Assembly (NCBI RefSeq): GCF_012927185.1
Contig: NZ_JABBGB010000001.1
Coordinates: forward strand, 248,001-312,000
Origin: Pseudoflavitalea sp. G-6-1-2
GTDB taxonomy: Bacteria; Bacteroidota; Bacteroidia; Chitinophagales; Chitinophagaceae
Direction of reading: 5' to 3'
DNA: 64,000 nucleotides
The notes under the pieces were generated by a model. That model saw only the letters and a list, made by a program, of their open reading frames with translations. It was not told where the DNA came from and made no database searches. This document shows positions 17,695 to 27,910 of the stretch, piece after piece; the stretch's first letter is position 1; the number at the start of each line of letters is the position of its first letter. Both the position numbers and the translations under genes were made by a program.

Positions 17695-17704
17695 ATCAAT
17701 TGAT
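17695..17704. promoter_or_regulatory. Candidate LacI-type operator palindrome
   Basis: A perfect 10-base palindrome (atcaattgat) in the 159-bp divergent region, 46 bp from the fucosidase start and about 105 bp from the regulator start. LacI proteins bind short inverted repeats of this kind. A 10-base palindrome can arise by chance, so this is a weak call. Confidence 0.3.
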
Positions 17705-17808
17705 GGTAACTAATATCGTAAAATTATCCAGATTTTCAGAGACATTTTTTGATCATCATCTGCTGCTTGGCTATTTTATCTACCTTGCAGCAATCACAAC
17801 TGCTGCAT

Positions 17809-18822
17809 ATGGAAAAGAAAATGCCCACGATCAAAGAGATCGCCAAACGCCTGAACATTTCCATCTCCACTGTTTCGCGCGCGCTGCACGATCATCACAG
17901 CATTGGACTTCGTACCAAAACTGCGGTGAAAAAGCTGGCTGCCGAGCTCAACTATGAGCCTAATCAGACTGCCATCTTCTTCAAGCAGCGCAAGACTTTC
18001 ACGCTGGGTGTGATATTGCCCAATCTTCGTGAAGAGTTCTTCTCCGCCGCCATCAACGCCATCGACAATGTAGCATTGAACAATAATTACATTGTATTGA
18101 CCGGTCAGAGTCACGATGATCTCAACCGCGAAAAATCGCTGGTAGAATCGATGAAGAAACATCGCGTAGATGGCATCCTGGCTTCCATTTCAAAGAATAC
18201 CACCAGCTTCGACCATTTCGAGCAGCTGAAAAATTTTGACATTCCTGTAGTGTTCTTCGACCGTGTGCCCGATATGCCCGATGTTCACTCGGTGAGCTGC
18301 AACCTGTATCACAGCTCGGTGGAAGCGGTGGATTTTCTGGTGAAGCAGGGCCATAAGCGCATCGGCTATATTCAGGGACCGCCCACCCTCAGCATCCGCA
18401 ACGAAAGGCTCAATGGTTATCACGACGCACTGGCCAAACACAATATAAAACCAGACAATGCCCTCATCGTAAGCACCGATCTTTCCACCGAAGGCAATAC
18501 CAATGCGCTCGACAAACTGCTGGCGTTGAAGAAGCGCCCTACGGCGGTGCTGCTCTTTAACGATTATGTGGCGCTGGATGTGATCCATCATGCCCGTCAG
18601 CGCAAACTCACCGTAAACAAAGACATCTGCTTTGTGAGTTATGCCAATATTCCCTTTATGCACTACCTCGATTTTCCACCGATCGCTTCTGTGGAACAAT
18701 TTCCCATGGAGCAGGCAGCAAGGGCGGCGGAGTTACTGTTCAAGCTGCTCGATCCCGGCGCACGGGAGGCCCTTCCCCCCTACGAGAATATCGTGCTGAA
18801 AAGTGAGCTGATCATCCACTAA
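17809..18822 (+). CDS. LacI-family transcriptional regulator, probable fucosidase cluster regulator
   Basis: A 337-residue protein with an N-terminal LacI helix-turn-helix and hinge helix (residues about 5-60; '[20 protein letters not shown]') followed by a periplasmic-binding-protein-like sensor domain ('[17 protein letters not shown]', '[10 protein letters not shown]', '[15 protein letters not shown]'). It should act as a sugar-responsive regulator in the cytosol. I use the ATG at 17809; the frame runs further up but that part is hydrophobic and absent from the family. An alternative ATG is at 17821. It is divergent from the three fucosidase genes, so fucose or a fucosylated sugar is the likely effector. 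fumC follows downstream with its own promoter. Confidence 0.9.
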   Translation: MEKKMPTIKEIAKRLNISISTVSRALHDHHSIGLRTKTAVKKLAAELNYEPNQTAIFFKQRKTFTLGVILPNLREEFFSAAINAIDNVALNNNYIVLTGQSHDDLNREKSLVESMKKHRVDGILASISKNTTSFDHFEQLKNFDIPVVFFDRVPDMPDVHSVSCNLYHSSVEAVDFLVKQGHKRIGYIQGPPTLSIRNERLNGYHDALAKHNIKPDNALIVSTDLSTEGNTNALDKLLALKKRPTAVLLFNDYVALDVIHHARQRKLTVNKDICFVSYANIPFMHYLDFPPIASVEQFPMEQAARAAELLFKLLDPGAREALPPYENIVLKSELIIH

Positions 18823-18848
18823 TTCCATGGTTCAGACCGGTATTTCCC

Positions 18849-18856
18849 TAACTTTG
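18849..18856 (+). promoter_or_regulatory. -7 promoter box of fumC
   Basis: A perfect TAnnTTTG match (taactttg), 15 bases before the fumC ATG, predicting a very short leader. Its presence rules out the ATG at 18827 as the start. Confidence 0.7.
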
Positions 18857-18871
18857 CGCAAAATTTTGCAT

Positions 18872-20272
18872 ATGGAATACCGGATCGAAAAAGATACCAT
18901 GGGAGAAGTGAAGGTGCCAGTTGATGCGTACTACGGCGCCCAGACCCAACGCAGCATAGATAATTTCAAAATTGCGCAGGACATCAACCGAATGCCGAAA
19001 GAGATCATCCGGGCTTTTGCGTACCTGAAGAAAGCAGCAGCACTCACCAATATGGATGCAGGTGTTCTGCCAAAAGAAAAAGCAGAACTGATTGGTCAGG
19101 TTTGCGATGAGATCCTCGCAGGCAAACTCGATGATTACTTCCCTCTCGTTGTATGGCAAACCGGCTCCGGTACCCAGTCTAACATGAACGTGAATGAAGT
19201 GATCGCTTACAGAGGTCATGTGATCAAAGGCGGCAAACTCACCGACAAAGAAAAATTCCTCGCACCGAACGATGATGTGAACAAATCACAATCATCCAAC
19301 GATACATTCCCCACTGCGATGCACATCGCTGCTTACAAAATGCTGCTGGAAGTAACTATCCCCGGTATCGAGAAGCTGCGCAATACACTCGCAGAGAAGA
19401 GTAAGAAATACATGAATGTGGTGAAGATCGGCCGCACTCACTTCATGGATGCCACACCACTTACGGTAGGACAAGAGTTCGGTGGCTACGTAGCCCAGCT
19501 CGATCACGGTATCCGCGCTATCAAAAACACACTGGCACATCTCAGCGAGCTGGCACTCGGCGGAACCGCTGTAGGAACCGGCATCAACACGCCTCCTCAC
19601 TATTCTGAGAATGTTGCAAAACATATTGCACAGCTCACTGGTCTTCCTTTCATCACTGCTGCCAACAAATTCGAAGCACTTGCTGCTCACGACGCTATCG
19701 TTGAATCACATGGCGCACTGAAAACAGTTGCGGTAAGCCTGATGAAAATCGCGAATGATATTCGTATGCTGTCTTCTGGTCCACGCGCAGGTATCGGAGA
19801 GCTGTTCATTCCAGACAATGAGCCCGGTTCTTCCATCATGCCGGGAAAAGTAAACCCAACGCAGTGTGAAGCGCTCACCATGATCGCTGCACAGGTACTG
19901 GGTAACGATGTAACCATCAATATCGGTGGCGCTACAGGTCATTTTGAACTGAACGTGTTCAAACCTGTAATGATCTTCAACTTCCTGCACAGCGCCCGTC
20001 TGATCGGCGAAGGTTGTGTAAGCTTCAACGATAAATGTGCAGTGGGCATCGAACCAATCGAAGCCAATATCAAAAAGCATGTAGACAATTCACTGATGCT
20101 GGTAACTGCGCTGAACACTAAGATCGGCTACTACAAAGCAGCTGAGATTGCACAGACCGCACATAAGAACGGAACCACTTTGAAAGAAGAAGCTGTTCGC
20201 CTGGGTTACGTAACTCCAGAGCAGTTCGATGAGTGGGTGATCCCAGAGCAAATGGTTGGCAAAATCGGATAA
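18872..20272 (+). CDS. fumC: Class II fumarate hydratase
   Basis: A 466-residue protein, the usual length for iron-independent class II fumarase, which interconverts fumarate and malate in the TCA cycle. It has '[13 protein letters not shown]' (97-109) and the superfamily signature '[11 protein letters not shown]' (319-329) containing the flexible catalytic loop serine. '[10 protein letters not shown]' provides the region of the catalytic histidine. The residues fit fumarase rather than aspartase or argininosuccinate lyase. An in-frame ATG 15 codons upstream precedes the -7 promoter box, so the start is set at 18872. It is monocistronic, ended by a strong terminator. Confidence 0.96.
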   Translation: MEYRIEKDTMGEVKVPVDAYYGAQTQRSIDNFKIAQDINRMPKEIIRAFAYLKKAAALTNMDAGVLPKEKAELIGQVCDEILAGKLDDYFPLVVWQTGSGTQSNMNVNEVIAYRGHVIKGGKLTDKEKFLAPNDDVNKSQSSNDTFPTAMHIAAYKMLLEVTIPGIEKLRNTLAEKSKKYMNVVKIGRTHFMDATPLTVGQEFGGYVAQLDHGIRAIKNTLAHLSELALGGTAVGTGINTPPHYSENVAKHIAQLTGLPFITAANKFEALAAHDAIVESHGALKTVAVSLMKIANDIRMLSSGPRAGIGELFIPDNEPGSSIMPGKVNPTQCEALTMIAAQVLGNDVTINIGGATGHFELNVFKPVMIFNFLHSARLIGEGCVSFNDKCAVGIEPIEANIKKHVDNSLMLVTALNTKIGYYKAAEIAQTAHKNGTTLKEEAVRLGYVTPEQFDEWVIPEQMVGKIG

Positions 20273-20294
20273 TTTTGCTGCGATATATTTCTGA

Positions 20295-20326
20295 TGGCCG
20301 TGCATTGATTTGCACGGCCATTTTTT
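20295..20326 (+). terminator. Intrinsic terminator of fumC
   Basis: A perfect 10-bp stem (tggccgtgca/tgcacggcca), six-base loop, then six T. It starts 22 bp after the fumC stop and ends next to the stop of the convergent dehydrogenase gene. Confidence 0.92.
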
Positions 20327-20327
20327 G

Positions 20328-22091
20328 TTACTGAAGAATGATCTTTTCGCGGCGAAGCTCCGTTCCGTTTGCATCGATCAGACTGAGCACGTACATCCCG
20401 CGCGGGAGTGGCGTTACAGCGATCGTGTTTCGATCTTTGGAAGTGGAACCGCTCAGCACCATTCTCCCTGCGAGATCATGCAACTGATATTGTATGGGAA
20501 GATGCTTCACCTTCGACATCGCAATGCTGAGTTGTGACGATGCAGGATTGGGATAGATACTGATACTGAATTTTTGTTCAGGTCTGTTGGGCGTTTCAGG
20601 CTCCGGAAGTCCCAATGAAGACCCCGTGTATTTGTACACGAGAATGGCTCCCCGATGATCCAGTGTGGATGGGTTATGACTGCTCGGCCCGGATGTAGAT
20701 CCAATGCTGTCGGTGATCAGAAATATTTTTCCATCTGGGCTCAAGGCGATATCGCGATAGCGGTCGTAAGATTTGAAATAAGGAATGGAATCGCTGATGA
20801 TGGTAGTACCCGTGGGATCTAGTTTGTAACGATAAACAGTTCCTTTCTTCAGCGTTGTAACCAGCAGCGATGGATACCATCCGGGAATGGCAGCGCCCAT
20901 ATTCAACTCATAAAACTCGATGGACGATGGTGCGATAGTGGGGAATTTCAGGTAACCATTGGCCACCTCGCATTGCTGAACCGGGTTGGAACCGCATCCC
21001 GTATACACTGCACGTATAGGCTTACGGAAGTTATTTTTTACACTGGCAGGAGCATTCTTTTCGAGTGTGACAGACGCACCATTGGGAACATAAGCCGAAT
21101 TCTCCACGTAACCGATAGAGCCGCAGTTATTTGCTTCGAACCAGCGGACATATTGATAGTTGATATTATCCGTATCGCCTGCGATATAGGGCCATCCATA
21201 GTTTTTGCCACCTTCGATTATATTTATCTCATCATCTGTATTGGGACCATGTTCGGAACTGTACAACCTGCCATCGGATTTCAGCGTAGGAAAAGGACCG
21301 CTGCTGCCCGCTTCTTTCTGCCACACCAGTCCCTGCGGATTGCGATGCCCGATGGTGAAAACATGACTGCGTATACCTCCCCATACAGGATTATCTGCAG
21401 GGATGGAACCATCCATTGCAATGCGAAGGATCTTACCAGCATAATTCCGATAGTCTCCATTCTGCATCTGTGTTGAAGTAGGAATATCCTGCGACAATAT
21501 CTGTTTGCATTTATTGCCGAACTGATTGCTGCCCTGATCTCCACAGGAATAATAAATGCAGTCGTCGCCGCCGATGATCAGTCTGCCGGAACTGTGATCT
21601 ACATTGGCCGGGATGCCCTGCAGCAAAACAGTTTCATTGCCGCAGGTTTGCGTAGCAGCATTGTAATGAAAACGCGATATGCGGAGGCTGGTACTGCTGT
21701 AACTATAGGCAACATAGATGGAATCTTTTCCAGGCACTCGGCTGAAACCCGGATGCAGCGCCATTCCCAGCATGCCATTCTGTTTTACATCGGTAGCGCC
21801 TCCGCCTCCATTTCGGCTGATATTGAGGTATACTTCATCCTGAATATCGAGAATTATCTTTCGGATGCCGGTTCCTGTATCCACCCGCGAAATTCTTCCG
21901 GGCTTCTCGGTGATGTACAGAAAATTATCAGCGCCATACACTATATCGAAAGGATGCATCAGTTTATAACGATTGGCAGGAATGGCGGGCGCCTGATTGA
22001 GCACCCTGAGCGAAAAGGGTTCGTCCTGTGCGGCACTCATAACGGGAATGAGTAATGTGAGCAGACAACCAGCCAGTAATGGGGTTTTCAT
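20328..22091 (-). CDS. Secreted PQQ-dependent sugar dehydrogenase-like protein with T9SS sorting domain
   Basis: A 587-residue protein with a signal peptide (hydrophobic 3-19, cleavage near 'SAAQ'). Residues about 25-480 form a glucose/sorbosone dehydrogenase beta-propeller: 'HPFDIVYG', 'GMLGMALHPGF', 'GHRNPQGLVW', 'SSEHGPNTDDEIN' and 'GGKNYGWPYI'. These enzymes oxidise aldoses using PQQ and Ca2+. The final 80 residues ('SISIYPNPASSQLSI' to 'LRREKIILQ') are a type A sorting domain, so the protein is exported through the type IX system and released or anchored at the cell surface. The frame extends to 22145 but the ATG at 22091 gives the proper signal peptide. Substrate is unknown. Confidence 0.88.
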   Translation of the reverse strand: MKTPLLAGCLLTLLIPVMSAAQDEPFSLRVLNQAPAIPANRYKLMHPFDIVYGADNFLYITEKPGRISRVDTGTGIRKIILDIQDEVYLNISRNGGGGATDVKQNGMLGMALHPGFSRVPGKDSIYVAYSYSSTSLRISRFHYNAATQTCGNETVLLQGIPANVDHSSGRLIIGGDDCIYYSCGDQGSNQFGNKCKQILSQDIPTSTQMQNGDYRNYAGKILRIAMDGSIPADNPVWGGIRSHVFTIGHRNPQGLVWQKEAGSSGPFPTLKSDGRLYSSEHGPNTDDEINIIEGGKNYGWPYIAGDTDNINYQYVRWFEANNCGSIGYVENSAYVPNGASVTLEKNAPASVKNNFRKPIRAVYTGCGSNPVQQCEVANGYLKFPTIAPSSIEFYELNMGAAIPGWYPSLLVTTLKKGTVYRYKLDPTGTTIISDSIPYFKSYDRYRDIALSPDGKIFLITDSIGSTSGPSSHNPSTLDHRGAILVYKYTGSSLGLPEPETPNRPEQKFSISIYPNPASSQLSIAMSKVKHLPIQYQLHDLAGRMVLSGSTSKDRNTIAVTPLPRGMYVLSLIDANGTELRREKIILQ

Positions 22092-22138
22092 AGGTAGGGT
22101 TTGATAAATGCTAAACCAAAATACAAATCCTTCAGAAC

Positions 22139-22187
22139 TGATCAATAGCTAAACTCACATGATATCTAGTAAATATACGATTGATCA
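22139..22187. promoter_or_regulatory. Inverted repeat in divergent promoter region
   Basis: tgatcaat (22139-22146) and attgatca (22180-22187) form a perfect 8-bp inverted repeat separated by 33 bases, midway between the two divergent T9SS cargo genes. It could be a paired operator that controls both. There is no biochemical support. Confidence 0.3.
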
Positions 22188-22233
22188 AGATCATCTTTTT
22201 GTATATGTTTACAGGCAACTCAGATCCAAACCG

Positions 22234-24531
22234 ATGAAAAAATATCTACTCCGTATACCCCTTCTAATCTTCGGCTATTGCCTTTTCGGCATATCTAACG
22301 CCGACGCACAGACGGTTGTTAAATTCGGCAACAGTTATGTGAATCTTACGAAAAAAACTACGGGAGGTACCGTTGAACCAGGTGATACACTGGAGATAAG
22401 AACCAACTATTTTTTTCCCGGAGGTTTCAACAGCGGAAATATTTACTACGTGCGTTACGTGGATAATATTCCAACTGGAACTACTTTTCTTCCTTCGGAA
22501 GGCATCAGGCTGATCACCAATGAAGGGTTGATCGTAAACAATTATACAGCTGCTTCCGGCGATGATCCTGCTGCCTATAAAGCCGCTCCAGGTGCCTCTG
22601 AGTTCAACATCCGCATCAATATCGGAATCAATACATCGAACGTAGGTACACTTTCTACAGACCAGGCAACCGGTGGCGGTAATGTTAAACCCGGCACACA
22701 TAAGCCTCTTGTAGCAGGCGGAACGCTTATCACCACTGCATTTCGCGTAAAAGTAACGGGCGCCATCGGAGATATTATCACACTTGGTGCCGGAAAGCTG
22801 AAATACAAAACCATCAACTCTTCCAGTTCAGGGACCGATCAAATTGTAAATGCAATCCGATACAAGATCGTTATCTCACAGAACACACCGATCTGCGAAA
22901 ATGCAGTGGGTAAAAACTTTGCAGCTGAGTTTGGTGGAACATTTGGTAGCGGAAATTCACAGAACCGCGATGTACTTCCTACCGACCTTCCTGTTCCGGG
23001 ATACACCAGACGCACACTTACACCGAGCAGTGAAATCAACGACGGATACTACACCATCGTAAACAATCTCTCTCCGAGAGCAAGTACATACAGAAACGCA
23101 TTAAAGAAACCTAACTGTGGGAGCACCACACCTCCCAATGTGCTGGCATGTGGCAACCGGATGTTCGGTGGCCACTGGGATATCATCGGAGATCATACAG
23201 GCAGTACCACACCTGCAGGCAACGATCCCACCGCACCCAATGCAACAGGAGGATACATGCTGGTAGTGAATTCCGATTATGCAACAGGTGAAGCGTACCG
23301 ACAAAATATAACCGGTCTTTGTCCTAATACTTCCTACGAGTTTTCGCTTTGGGTAAGAAATGTCTGTACCAATTGTGGTATCGATCAGAATGGTACGCAA
23401 ACAATGAAACCGGGTGTTATGCCCAATCTTACATTTGCGATCGACGATATCGATCGTTATTCATCGGGCATGGTTGATACTGTGGGCTGGATAAAAAAAG
23501 GCTTCATGTTCAAAACCGGTCCTACACAGCAAAACATTGTGATCTCCATCCGCAACAACGCCTCCGGCGGCGGCGGTAACGACTGGGCCATCGATGATAT
23601 CGCACTCGTAACCTGCAATCCCAATCTCACCATGCTGCCTTCTGCAACCACACAAGTCTGCAGAGGCAATAATGTAGACATCTCCTGTCTGGTACGTTCG
23701 TTCTTCGACAACTACACAGAGTGGACCTGGGAGCGAAGCACTGATGGCGGACTCTCCTGGCAGAACACCGGCGTAACAGGTAGCAGCACTGCCACACCCG
23801 ATGGCAATGGGCAGTACGAATACAGGGCAGTATATCCAAGATTCGTTGCCAGTCAGTCTGACAACGGAACAAAGTATCGGTTCCGCGTAGCGAGTACTGT
23901 AGCCAATCTTGGAGAACAGGATTGTTCATTCCTCAACGTAACTACCATTCAGATAAAAGTAGATGAGTGTACCATCCTTCCTACCAAACTGCTCGGCTTT
24001 ACCGGACAGCTGGTGAACGGAGCCGCCAATCTGAAATGGAAAACAGAGAATGAAACGGAGCATACTGTTTATGAAGTGGAACGCAGTACAGACGGACGGG
24101 ATTTCGTAAAGATCGCTACAGTGAATGGCGTCGCACCAAACGCAGGCTCCAGCTACACTTACACGGATACCAAAGCATCGGCAGGCAGCAATTATTACCG
24201 GCTCAGAATTGTGGAAGCAGAAGCAAAAAGCTACAGCAAGATCATTCTGCTGAGTACAAAGCCTGAGTTTGCTTTGCGCAATCTGATCAATCCATTCAGC
24301 AGTCAGATCAATTTCGATATCATCACTCCAGAGAAAGGTAAAGCAGATATTCGTTTGATCGATCTCTACGGAAGAACGGTGAAACAGCTTTCAGTGAATC
24401 TGGCTCAGGGACAAAACGATATATTCCTTCGCAATCTCGGCCAGCTCAGCAGCGGTGTGTATGTACTTCGCATACAGGTGGGAGAAAAAGTAATCAATAA
24501 GCAGGTGCTCAAAACCAACAGCACCCACTGA
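22234..24531 (+). CDS. Large secreted protein with T9SS sorting domain
   Basis: A 765-residue protein with a signal peptide ('LLRIPLLIFGYCLFGISNADAQ', cleavage near residue 26). The first 200 residues are beta-rich with a DUF11-like adhesive-repeat look. Residues about 330-480 resemble a jelly-roll carbohydrate-binding module ('GGYMLVVNSDY', 'YEFSLWVRN', 'WAIDDIALVTC'). An Ig-like segment with paired cysteines follows, then a type A T9SS sorting domain ('SGVYVLRIQVGEKVINKQVLKT' region). It is probably a cell-surface adhesin or binding protein. I found no catalytic motif. The start at 22234 is chosen for the signal peptide; the longer frame upstream lacks sense. Confidence 0.8.
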   Translation: MKKYLLRIPLLIFGYCLFGISNADAQTVVKFGNSYVNLTKKTTGGTVEPGDTLEIRTNYFFPGGFNSGNIYYVRYVDNIPTGTTFLPSEGIRLITNEGLIVNNYTAASGDDPAAYKAAPGASEFNIRINIGINTSNVGTLSTDQATGGGNVKPGTHKPLVAGGTLITTAFRVKVTGAIGDIITLGAGKLKYKTINSSSSGTDQIVNAIRYKIVISQNTPICENAVGKNFAAEFGGTFGSGNSQNRDVLPTDLPVPGYTRRTLTPSSEINDGYYTIVNNLSPRASTYRNALKKPNCGSTTPPNVLACGNRMFGGHWDIIGDHTGSTTPAGNDPTAPNATGGYMLVVNSDYATGEAYRQNITGLCPNTSYEFSLWVRNVCTNCGIDQNGTQTMKPGVMPNLTFAIDDIDRYSSGMVDTVGWIKKGFMFKTGPTQQNIVISIRNNASGGGGNDWAIDDIALVTCNPNLTMLPSATTQVCRGNNVDISCLVRSFFDNYTEWTWERSTDGGLSWQNTGVTGSSTATPDGNGQYEYRAVYPRFVASQSDNGTKYRFRVASTVANLGEQDCSFLNVTTIQIKVDECTILPTKLLGFTGQLVNGAANLKWKTENETEHTVYEVERSTDGRDFVKIATVNGVAPNAGSSYTYTDTKASAGSNYYRLRIVEAEAKSYSKIILLSTKPEFALRNLINPFSSQINFDIITPEKGKADIRLIDLYGRTVKQLSVNLAQGQNDIFLRNLGQLSSGVYVLRIQVGEKVINKQVLKTNSTH

Positions 24532-24566
24532 TTGTCTCATTAGTTTAGTTTTACAAATACAAAGAA

Positions 24567-24598
24567 AAAGGGTAACCAGCACGAGCGAGTTACCCTTT
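24567..24598. terminator. Bidirectional terminator between T9SS cargo gene and lspA
   Basis: A perfect 10-bp stem (aaagggtaac/gttaccctttt region) with a 12-base loop between two convergent genes. The minus-strand side ends in five T, so it is stronger for lspA. Confidence 0.75.
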
Positions 24599-24618
24599 GT
24601 TATGTAGATCAGATCTGG

Positions 24619-25305
24619 TTAAGAGATCTGAACGGTATCGTTTGGATTCAGCTGATCGGTAGCCTGTTGTTGCTGTTGTTCTGTTTCAGGATGCTTTTTG
24701 AAGAACCTGCGCTGGAACAGCAGAATCACAATTACACCAACAGAGATGGAGGCATCAGCGATATTGAAAATGGGAGAAAAGAAAGTGAATGTTTCTCCGC
24801 CCCAGATAGGGATCCAGCTGGGCATGGTTTTGTTTTCGATGATGGGCACATACAGCATGTCTACCACTTTGCCATGCAGAAAACTTGCGTATCCGCCTCC
24901 GGGAGGGAACAGCACTGCATTTGGCAATCCTTCGCTGCTGCCAGAAAAGATCAGGCCGTAGAACATGGAATCGATGAGGTTACCCAATGCGCCTGCGAAG
25001 ATCATGGCCACACAGATGATAAACCCGCGATGGTATTTTTTACGAACAATATTTCTGATGTAGAATACACCGAAGATCACAGCCACCAGTCTGAAAAGGG
25101 TGAGGGCAATCTTTCCGAATTCGCCACCGAATTTCCATCCCCAGGCCATTCCTTCATTTTCGATGAAGAAGAGACGGAACCAATTGCCAAATAAATGAAT
25201 CTGACCATTCCAGCCATAGGTCATACTTGTTTTGACCCAAATCTTTAAAGCCTGATCTATAAAGATGATCGCCAGGATTGTTAATGCTACTGTTCTGATC
25301 TTCAC
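24619..25305 (-). CDS. lspA: Lipoprotein signal peptidase II
   Basis: A 228-residue inner-membrane protein with four hydrophobic segments. The two catalytic aspartates of the aspartyl protease are present: Asp112 in 'AGALGNLID' and Asp184 in 'FNIADASI'. It removes signal peptides from prolipoproteins after lipidation. It is longer than the E. coli enzyme because of an insert at about 115-170 that is usual in Bacteroidota, and a C-terminal tail with five consecutive glutamines. It has a -7 box at 25328-25335 and ends at a terminator, so it is monocistronic. Several lipoproteins encoded here (45.9, 46.8 and 53.3 kb) would be substrates. Confidence 0.95.
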   Translation of the reverse strand: MKIRTVALTILAIIFIDQALKIWVKTSMTYGWNGQIHLFGNWFRLFFIENEGMAWGWKFGGEFGKIALTLFRLVAVIFGVFYIRNIVRKKYHRGFIICVAMIFAGALGNLIDSMFYGLIFSGSSEGLPNAVLFPPGGGYASFLHGKVVDMLYVPIIENKTMPSWIPIWGGETFTFFSPIFNIADASISVGVIVILLFQRRFFKKHPETEQQQQQATDQLNPNDTVQIS

Positions 25306-25327
25306 TGCACTTAGTATTTTAGGAAAT

Positions 25328-25335
25328 CAAAGATA
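25328..25335 (-). promoter_or_regulatory. -7 promoter box of lspA
   Basis: On the minus strand the sequence is tatctttg, a perfect TAnnTTTG, 22 bases before the lspA ATG. Confidence 0.65.
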
Positions 25336-25429
25336 ATAGTTATCGACCGGAGTTCCCAGTGCAAAAGCAGGCTCGAAGTGTCGAATTACGGATAAAAAGT
25401 TTTGTTAAAGGGCAGTTTTGCCGGTCTGT

Positions 25430-27910
25430 TTAATCCTGGAAGTAGAGTCTCTTCACGCGTTGCGAAACAGAAGTGAGCATCTGATACGGTATAGTCTGCG
25501 CCCAGTGGGCAACCTGCTCTACCGGCAGCTGTTTTCCGAAGAGCACCACCTCGTCCCCTACGGCCACTTGAGGAATATCTGTAATGTCGATCATGGTCAT
25601 ATCCATACATACAACACCCATTACAGGTGCAAGATGACCGTTTACCCAAACCTTTCCCACGCCATTGCTGAGGCTGCGGGGATAACCATCGGCATACCCG
25701 ATCCGCACTGTTGCGATCGTGGTTTTGCGGGTTACCACACCTTTGCGGCCGTAGCTTACCGTTTCACCTTCATTCAGGTGTTTGATCTGAGCGATGGTAC
25801 TTTTGAGTGTGCTTACTTCCTGCAAAGAAAGTTGATTGCTGGCGCCGCTGTCCACCCCGTATAACCCGATGCCTAACCGAACCATATCGAGTTGCAGATC
25901 GGGATGGCGACTGATGCCCGCTGTATTGGAAATATGACGAATGAATGAATAGGGAAGAATTTGCTGCAACTGGCTCACCATGCGCATAAAGCGTTCGCCC
26001 TGCCATTTCGTATAGGCATCCTGTTGAGCATCTTCACTAGCTGCAAGATGGCTGAACACACTCTGCACTTTGAACTGCCCGCCACGCAACGATTCCAGCA
26101 GTACCGGCAATTGCGATTCTGAAAAGCCGAGACGGTTCATGCCTGTTTCCAATTCTATGTGAACCGGAAATTGCTGAATGCCTTCGCGTTTCAGATAAGC
26201 TTCGAATGCGTGCAGCAGTTCGGGCGCATAAATATCGGGCTCCAGATTGTATTGCACCAGCACATCGAATGTGGAAGGGTCTACATTCATCACCATCACC
26301 GGCAGATTGATACCGCCTTTGCGCAACTCCACTCCTTCATCTGCGTAGGCAACTGCGAGGTAATCGATCTTATGGTATTGCAGCACATTGGCTACTTCGA
26401 AACTGCCGCTGCCATAGGAAAATGCTTTCACCATGGCCATCAGTTTTGTTTCGGGACGAAGCAATTGCTGGTATTGTTTGAGGTTCCAGGTAACTGCATT
26501 CAGATCTATTTCCAGTACGGTCTGATGCACTTTCTGCTCCAGCAGGCGATCGATCTCTTCGAGCTCAAACACGCGGGCGCCTTTCAGCAATATCGTTTCG
26601 TCTCTGAACTGAATATGACTAAAATCTTTTCTGAATGCATCTACTGTGGGGAAGAAGATCATTTCTTCGATGCCCGCTGCTTCGAATATAACGCGATGAT
26701 GGCGGATCAGTTCGCCAATGCCAATGAGACGATTCACTTTCCGTTGCTGCATGGCTGCGGCAACTTCGGTGTAAAGCTCCTGTTCCTGCTTTCCGCTCTC
26801 CGGTATGTCGGTGAGAATTACGGTGCGTTTTGCATGTTGCGCCTGTTGCGACATAAAGTCCAACGCAATGGTAAATGAGCTGAGATCCGCGCTGTAGCTG
26901 TCGTTGATGATGGTGCAGTTGTTGATGCCTGTTTTCATTTCGAGGCGCATGGCTACGCGCGTGAGTAGCAGCAATTGCTGTTGCATCTGCTGCATATCCT
27001 GCTCAAGCAGCAATGCAGTGCACCAGCAATGCATGGCATTTTCGATACTGGCATTATCCGTGAACGGAATAGATACAGTTTGCGTGTTGCCTTTGTACTG
27101 AATAGTGAGGATGGTATTGTGTGCAGATCTTTCAATGCCGTTGATATGAACCTGCCCGTCTTTTCTTCCTCCCCATCCAAACAATTGTACACCCGATTGC
27201 TGCTGCAATTGCTGAACGGCATCATGCACCAGATCCTGATCATTGCGATAAATGAGGGTCTTTGCATTTTTGAAGAGCTGCAATTTCTCGCGCAGCTTTT
27301 CTTCCGAAGAAGCAAATCCTTCGCTATGTGCTTCACCGATATTGGTGAGTATGCCGATGGAAGGATGAATGATGGATTCCAGTTTTTCCATCTCCCCGCG
27401 TCCTGAGATCCCAGCCTCGAAGATGGCCAGCTCATGCGACTCGTTCATCGGCCAAACGCTGAGCGGAACACCGATCTGCGAGTTGTAACTCTTGGGACTG
27501 CGGATAATGGTGTAGCGTGTTTCGAGCAACTGATTCAGCCATTCTTTCACAATGGTTTTTCCATTGCTGCCCGTGATGCCGATAACCGGAATGGTAAAGC
27601 GGCTGCGATGAAATGCAGACAGCAGCTGCAATGCATGCAGTGCATCGTAAACGAGAATGAAATTGGCATCGGGATAAGCAGACAGTTCAACCTGTTTGCT
27701 CACCACAAAATTGCGAACGCCTTTGTGATAGAGGTAGTCGATATAAGTATGCCCGTCGCGGCGCGGGCCTTTGAGCGCAAAGAATAATGATGTCTTTGGG
27801 AAGATCAGCCTGCGGCTGTCTGTCAATAGCTGATCGATCCGGTCGTTTCTGCGTTCCTGCAAGATGGTTCCGCGTACAACCGAAGCGATATTTTCAATAA
27901 AGTATTGCAT
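25430..27910 (-). CDS. murF/alr: Bifunctional UDP-MurNAc-tripeptide:D-Ala-D-Ala ligase/alanine racemase
   Basis: An 826-residue fusion of two peptidoglycan enzymes, an arrangement known from Bacteroidota. Residues 1-450 are MurF: ATP-binding 'GITGSNGKT' (111-119) and the Mur ligase central and C-terminal domains. Residues about 460-826 are a fold-III alanine racemase: the PLP lysine is Lys495 in 'MVKAFSYGSG', and 'RIGYADGYPR' holds the racemase tyrosine region. The racemase supplies D-Ala, which after dimerisation is added by MurF. The start ATG overlaps the terC stop codon (taatg), so translation is probably coupled to terC. Confidence 0.96.
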   Translation of the reverse strand: MQYFIENIASVVRGTILQERRNDRIDQLLTDSRRLIFPKTSLFFALKGPRRDGHTYIDYLYHKGVRNFVVSKQVELSAYPDANFILVYDALHALQLLSAFHRSRFTIPVIGITGSNGKTIVKEWLNQLLETRYTIIRSPKSYNSQIGVPLSVWPMNESHELAIFEAGISGRGEMEKLESIIHPSIGILTNIGEAHSEGFASSEEKLREKLQLFKNAKTLIYRNDQDLVHDAVQQLQQQSGVQLFGWGGRKDGQVHINGIERSAHNTILTIQYKGNTQTVSIPFTDNASIENAMHCWCTALLLEQDMQQMQQQLLLLTRVAMRLEMKTGINNCTIINDSYSADLSSFTIALDFMSQQAQHAKRTVILTDIPESGKQEQELYTEVAAAMQQRKVNRLIGIGELIRHHRVIFEAAGIEEMIFFPTVDAFRKDFSHIQFRDETILLKGARVFELEEIDRLLEQKVHQTVLEIDLNAVTWNLKQYQQLLRPETKLMAMVKAFSYGSGSFEVANVLQYHKIDYLAVAYADEGVELRKGGINLPVMVMNVDPSTFDVLVQYNLEPDIYAPELLHAFEAYLKREGIQQFPVHIELETGMNRLGFSESQLPVLLESLRGGQFKVQSVFSHLAASEDAQQDAYTKWQGERFMRMVSQLQQILPYSFIRHISNTAGISRHPDLQLDMVRLGIGLYGVDSGASNQLSLQEVSTLKSTIAQIKHLNEGETVSYGRKGVVTRKTTIATVRIGYADGYPRSLSNGVGKVWVNGHLAPVMGVVCMDMTMIDITDIPQVAVGDEVVLFGKQLPVEQVAHWAQTIPYQMLTSVSQRVKRLYFQD

